From Anisus vortex (lineage: Eukaryota; Mollusca; Gastropoda; Planorbidae): 64,000 nucleotides of DNA. Where the stretch lies: contig OX421492.1 of NCBI GenBank assembly GCA_949126835.1, positions 44,046,998 through 44,110,997 of the forward strand, read 5' to 3'. Within the stretch, counting starts at the first letter, position 1. Every line of letters starts with the position of its first letter. Shown here piece after piece: positions 58,574 through 64,000 of this stretch. Under the pieces are notes generated by a model, which worked only from the letters and a program-made list of their open reading frames with translations, did not search any database and was not told the DNA's origin. Both the position numbers and the translations under genes were made by a program.

Positions 58574-58862
58574 AAAATTGTGTATAAGTAATCCATCCTA
58601 GAATCCATGTTTTATTTAATACAGTTTTAGAAATTGTGTATAAGTAATCCATCCTAGAATCCATGTTTTATTTAATACAGTTTTAGAAATTGTGTATAAG
58701 TAATCCATCCTAGAATCCATGTTTTATTTAATACAGTTTTAGAAATTGTGTATAAGTAATCCATCCTAGAATCCATGTTTTATTTAATACAGTTTTAGAA
58801 ATTGTGTATAAGTAATCCATCCTAGAATCCATGTTTTATTTAATACAGTTTTAGAAATTGTG
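58574..58862. repeat. Minisatellite, 56-bp unit, ~5 copies
   Basis: The unit begins AGAAATTGTGTATAAGTAAT and continues CCATCCTAGAATCCATGTTT. Copies are practically identical. Confidence 0.95.
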
Positions 58863-58989
58863 AACTCCCAAAGAAAGCTTTACACGACGAAATGTAAAGG
58901 AGACTTTAAGGTATTCATATTTAAAAACAACAAATTGCTGAATTTCCACATTTGTCGCAAAAAACAACAACAACAACGTTGATGCATTT

Positions 58990-61300
58990 AACACTGTAGT
59001 CAATATGTTGGTACATTTAACTACAGTATAGTCAATATGTTGGTACATTTAACTACAGTATAGTCAATATGTTGGTACATTTAACTACAGTATAGTCAAT
59101 ATGTTGGTACATTTAACTACAGTATAGTCAATATGTTGGTACATTTAACTACAGTATAGTCAATATGTTGGTACATTTAACTACAGTATAGCCAATATAT
59201 TGGTACATTTAACTACAGTATAGTCAATACGTTGGTACATTTAACTACAGTATAGCCAATATGTTGGTACATTTAACTACAGTATAGTCAATACGTTGGT
59301 ACATTTAACTACAGTATAGTCAATATGTTGGTACATTTAACTACAGTATAGTCAATATGTTGGTACATTTAACTACAGTATAGTCAATATGTTGGTACAT
59401 TTAACTACAGTATAGTCAATATGTTGGTACATTTAACTACAGTATAGCCAATACGTTGGTACATTTAACTACAGTATAGTCAATATGTTGGTACATTTAA
59501 CTACAGTATAGCCAATACGTTGGTACATTTAACTACAGTGTAGTCAATATGTTGGTACATTTAACTACAGTATAGCCAATACGTTGGTACATTTAACTAC
59601 AGTATAGTCAATACGTTGGTACATTTAACTACAGTATAGCCAATACGTTGGTACATTTAACTACAGTATAGTCAATACGTTGGTACATTTAACTACAGTG
59701 TAGTCAATACGTTGGTACATTTAACTACAGTGTAGTCAATACGTTGGTACATTTAACTACAGTGTAGCCAATACGTTGGTACATTTAACTACAGTGTAGT
59801 CAATACGTTGGTACATTTAACTACAGTATAGCCAATACGTTGGTACATTTAACTACAGTATAGTCAATACGTTGGTACATTTAACTACAGTATAGTCAAT
59901 ACGTTGGTACATTTAACTACAGTATAGTCAATACGTTGGTACATTTAACTACAGTATAGTCAATACGTTGGTACATTTAACTACAGTATAGTCAATACGT
60001 TGGTACATTTAACTACAGTATAGTCAATATGTTGGTACATTTAACTACAGTATAGCCAATACGTTGGTACATTTAACTACAGTATAGCCAAAACGTTGGT
60101 ACATTTAACTACAGTATAGTCAATACGTTGGTACATTTAACTACAGTATAGTCAATACGTTGGTACATTTAACTACAGTATAGTCAATACGTTGGTACAT
60201 TTAACTACAGTATAGTCAATATGTTGGTACATTTAACTACAGTATAGTCAATACGTTGGTACATTTAACTACAGTATAGCCAATATGTTGGTACATTTAA
60301 CTACAGTATAGTCAATACGTTGGTACATTTAACTACAGTATAGTCAATACGTTGGTACATTTAACTACAGTATAGCCAATATGTTGGTACATTTAACTAC
60401 AGTATAGTCAATATGTTGGTACATTTAACTACAGTATAGTCAATACGTTGGTACATTTAACTAAAGTATAGTCAATATGTTGGTACATTTAACTACAGTA
60501 TAGCCAGTATATTGGTACATTTAACTACAGTATAGTCAATATGTTGGTACATTTAACTACAGTATAGTCAATACGTTGGTACATTTAACTACAGTATAGT
60601 CAATATGTTGGTACATTTAACTACAGTATAGCCAATACGTTGGTACATTTAACTACAGTATAGCCAATACGTTGGTACATTTAACTACAGTATAGTCAAT
60701 ACGTTGGTACATTTAACTACAGTATAGTCAATACGTTGGTACATTTAACTACAGTATAGTCAATACGTTGGTACATTTAACTACAGTATAGTCAATACGT
60801 TGGTACATTTAACTACAGTATAGTCAATATGTTGGTACATTTAACTACAGTATAGTCAATACGTTGGTACATTTAACTACAGTATAGTCAATACGTTGGT
60901 ACATTTAACTACAGTATAGCCAATATGTTGGTACATTTAACTACAGTATAGTCAATATGTTGGTACATTTAACTACAGTATAGTCAATACGTTGGTACAT
61001 TTAACTACAGTATAGTCAATACGTTGGTACATTTAACTACAGTATAGTCAATATGTTGGTACATTTAACTACAGTATAGCCAGTATATTGGTACATTTAA
61101 CTACAGTATAGTCAATATGTTGGTACATTTAACTACAGTATAGTCAATATGTTGCTACATTTAACTATAGTATAGCCAATACGTTGGTACATTTAACTAC
61201 AGTATAGTCAATATGTTGCCATTTAACTACAGTATAGTCAATATGTTGCTACATTTAACTACAGTGTAGCCAATATGTTGCTACATTTAACTACAGTGTA
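58990..61300. repeat. 2.3-kb minisatellite array, 32-bp unit, ~72 copies
   Basis: The unit begins CAATATGTTGGTACATTTAA and continues CTACAGTATAGT. Three positions vary: AATACG/AATATG, TAGTC/TAGCC and GTATAG/GTGTAG. The left end is mostly ATG, the middle mostly ACG. It grades into the composite array to the right. Confidence 0.97.
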
Positions 61301-64000
61301 GCCAATACGTTAATAAATGTAACTGCACTGTAGCCAATACGTTAATAAATTTAACTACACTGTGGCCAATATGTTAATACTTTGAACCGCACTGTAGCTA
61401 ATATGTTAATACATTTAACTACACTGTAGCTAATACGTTGATACATTTAATTAGACTGTAGCCAATACGTTGATACATTTAATTAGACTGTTTCCAACAC
61501 GTTGATAAATTTAACTATAAAGCTTTTACGTTTATACATTTCGCTACACTGTAGTTAATACGTTGATACATTTAACTACACTTTAACCAGTACGTTGATG
61601 CATTTAACTACACTGTAGCCAATACGTTGATACATTTAACTGTACTGTAGCCAATACGTTGATACATTTAACTATGTAGCTAATACGTTGATGCATTTAA
61701 CTGTACTGTAGCCAATACGTTGATACATTTAACTATGTAGCTAATACGTTGATGCATTTAACTACACTGTAGCCAATACGTTTATACAATTACTATGTAG
61801 CCAATACGTTGATACATTTAACTGTACTGTAGCCAATACGTTGATACATTTAACTATGTAGCTAATACGTTGATGCATTTAACTACACTGTAGCCAATAC
61901 GTTTATACATTTAACTATGTAGCTAATACGTTGATGCATTTACTATGTAGCCAATACGTTTATACATTTAACTATGTAGCTAATACGTTGATGCATTTAA
62001 CTGTACTGTAGCCAATACGTTGATACATTTAACTATGTAGCTAATACGTTGATGCATTTAACTACACTGTAGCCAATACGTTTATACATTTAACTATGTA
62101 GCTAATACGTTGATGCATTTACTATGTAGCCAATACGTTTATACATTTAACTATGTAGCTAATACGTTGATGCATTTAACTGTACTGTAGCCAATACGTT
62201 GATACATTTAACTATGTAGCTAATACGTTGATGCATTTAACTGTACTGTAGCCAATACGTTTATACATTTAACTATGTAGCTAATACGTTGATGCATTTA
62301 ACTGTACTGTAGCCAATACGTTTATACATTTACTATGTAGCCAATACGTTGATACATTTAACTATGTAGCTAATACATTGATGCATTTAACTACACTGTA
62401 GCCAATACGTTTATACATTTAACTATGTAGCTAATACGTTGATGCATTTAACTACACTGTAGCCAATACGTTTATACATTTAACTATGTAGCTAATACGT
62501 TGATGCATTTAACTACACTGTAGCCAATACGTTTATACATTTAACTATGTAGCTAATACGTTGATACATTTAACTATGTAGCTAATACATTGATGCATTT
62601 AACTACACTGTAGCCAATACGTTTATACATTTAACTATGTAGCTAATACGTTGATGCATTTAACTACACTGTAGCCAATACGTTTATACATTTACTATGT
62701 AGCCAATACGTTGATACATTTAACTATGTAGCTAATACGTTGATGCATTTAACTACACTGTAGCCAATACGTTTATACATTTAACTATGTAGCTAATACG
62801 TTGATGCATTTAACTACACTGTAGCCAATACGTTTATACATTTACTATGTAGCCAATACGTTGATACATTTAACTGTACTGTAGCCAATATGTTGATACA
62901 TTTAACTATGTAGCTAATACGTTGATGCATTTAACTACACTGTAGCCAATACGTTTATACATTTAACTATGTAGCTAATACGTTGATGCATTTAACTACA
63001 CTGTAGCCAATACGTTTATACATTAACTATGTAGCCAAAACGTTGATACATTTAACTATGTAGCTAATACGTTGATACATTTAACTATGTAGCTAATACG
63101 TTGATACATTTAACTATGTAGCTAATGCGTTGATGCATTTAACTACACTGTAGCCAATACGTTTATACATTTACTATGTAGCCAATACGTTGATACATTT
63201 AACTATGTAGCTAATACGTTGATACATTTAACTATGTAGCTAATACGTTGATACATTTAACTATGTAGCTAATACGTTGATACATTTAACTACACTGTAG
63301 CCAATACGTTTATACATTTAACTATGTAGCTAATACGTTGATGCATTTAACTACACTGTAGCCAATACGTTTATACATTTACTATGTAGCCAATACGTTG
63401 ATACATTTAACTGTACTGTAGCCAATATGTTGATACATTTAACTATGTAGCTAATACGTTGATACATTTAACTACACTGTAGCCAATACGTTTATACATT
63501 TAACTATGTAGCTAATACGTTGATACATTTAACTGTACTGTAGCCAATATGTTGATACATTTAACTATGTAGCCAATACGTTGATACATTTAACTGTACT
63601 GTAGCCAATATGTTGATACATTTAACTATGTAGCTAATACGTTGATACATTTAACTACACTGTAGCCAATACGTTTATACATTTACTATGTAGCCAATAC
63701 GTTGATACATTTAACTGTACTGTAGCCAATATGTTGATACATTTAACTATGTAGCTAATACGTTGATACATTTAACTATGTAGCCAATACGGTGATACAT
63801 TTAACTATGTAGCCAATACGTTGATACCTTTAACTATGTAGCTAATACGTTGATACATTTAACTATGTAGCTAATACGTTGATACATTTAACTATGTAGC
63901 TAATACGTTGATACATTTAACTATGTAGCTAATACGTTGATACATTTAACTATGTAGCTAATACGTTGATACATTTAACTATGTAGCTAATACGTTGATA
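61300..64000. repeat. Composite array of 32- and 27-bp relatives, open at the window edge
   Basis: Derived from the 58990-61300 unit: TAATACGTTGATGCATTTAA CTACACTGTAGC (32 bp) alternates with CAATACGTTTATACATTTAA CTATGTAGC-type 27-29-bp units, forming ~59-bp dimers. The last ~250 bp become uniform 27-bp units. The array continues past the end of the window, so total length is unknown. Confidence 0.95.

Overview
This looks like nuclear DNA of an animal, most likely a mollusc and plausibly a gastropod; the species-level guess is inference. It is AT-rich and intron-bearing. It is packed with non-LTR (LINE) reverse-transcriptase remnants, tRNA-derived SINEs, small hAT-type elements with 8-bp target duplications, and an extraordinary load of minisatellites. 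By my addition about 22-23 kb of the 64 kb is tandem repeat, in at least 17 separate arrays with unit lengths from 17 to 63 bp. Nothing bacterial is present. Most long open frames here are artefacts of arrays whose unit carries no stop codon.

The one gene I can reconstruct completely is an MBD2/3 methyl-CpG-binding-domain gene on the minus strand (15258-31810). It has six exons, all junctions are GT-AG and in phase, and it encodes 242 aa. Exon 1 (31725-31810) and exon 2 (27812-27969) encode the MBD. Exons 3-5 (27418-27560, 26515-26605, 26081-26238) encode the conserved middle. Exon 6 (15258-15350) encodes the C-terminal coiled coil that binds p66/GATAD2 in NuRD. The last intron is about 10.7 kb. 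It holds a 3.9-kb array of a 37-bp unit, a three-level nest of transposons (20852-23925) and another LINE fragment.

Left flank (1-15240): minisatellites at 2.3, 4.0, 4.9, 9.4, 11.4 and 14.4 kb; LINE 3' ends at 2.8-3.5, 5.86-6.49, 10.3-11.4 and 13.1-13.8 kb; an intact 356-bp hAT element at 7045-7400 and a truncated inverted relative at 8441-8778; and a tRNA-derived SINE with a 14-bp target duplication at 14089-14347.

Middle (31.8-45 kb): more LINE ends, a cluster of nested hAT-like miniature elements (34074-34604) that includes a 46-bp element made of little more than its two termini, further SINE copies, a hAT-like MITE (36618-37070), and minisatellites. One of these minisatellites was split by a 601-bp TIR element (42345-42945). 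Another (40015-40874) is built from the head of a tRNA-like SINE whose tail matches a LINE tail at 6440-6481.

Right part (45-64 kb): one convincing but orphan plus-strand coding exon (45078-45159, acidic, starts with ATG), then almost continuous arrays: 30-bp (46.08-46.53 kb), 33-bp (47.4-51.4 kb), 45-bp (52.6-55.1 kb), 63-bp (55.5-56.6 kb), 32-bp (56.7-57.45 kb), 56-bp (58.6-58.9 kb) and a 32-bp array that changes into a 27/32-bp composite and runs off the window's right edge (59.0-64.0 kb).

I did not find an undescribed gene system. The unusual content is the repeat architecture: higher-order repeats, nested and array-splitting insertions, a SINE-derived minisatellite, and a very large array inside the final intron of a methylation-reader gene.
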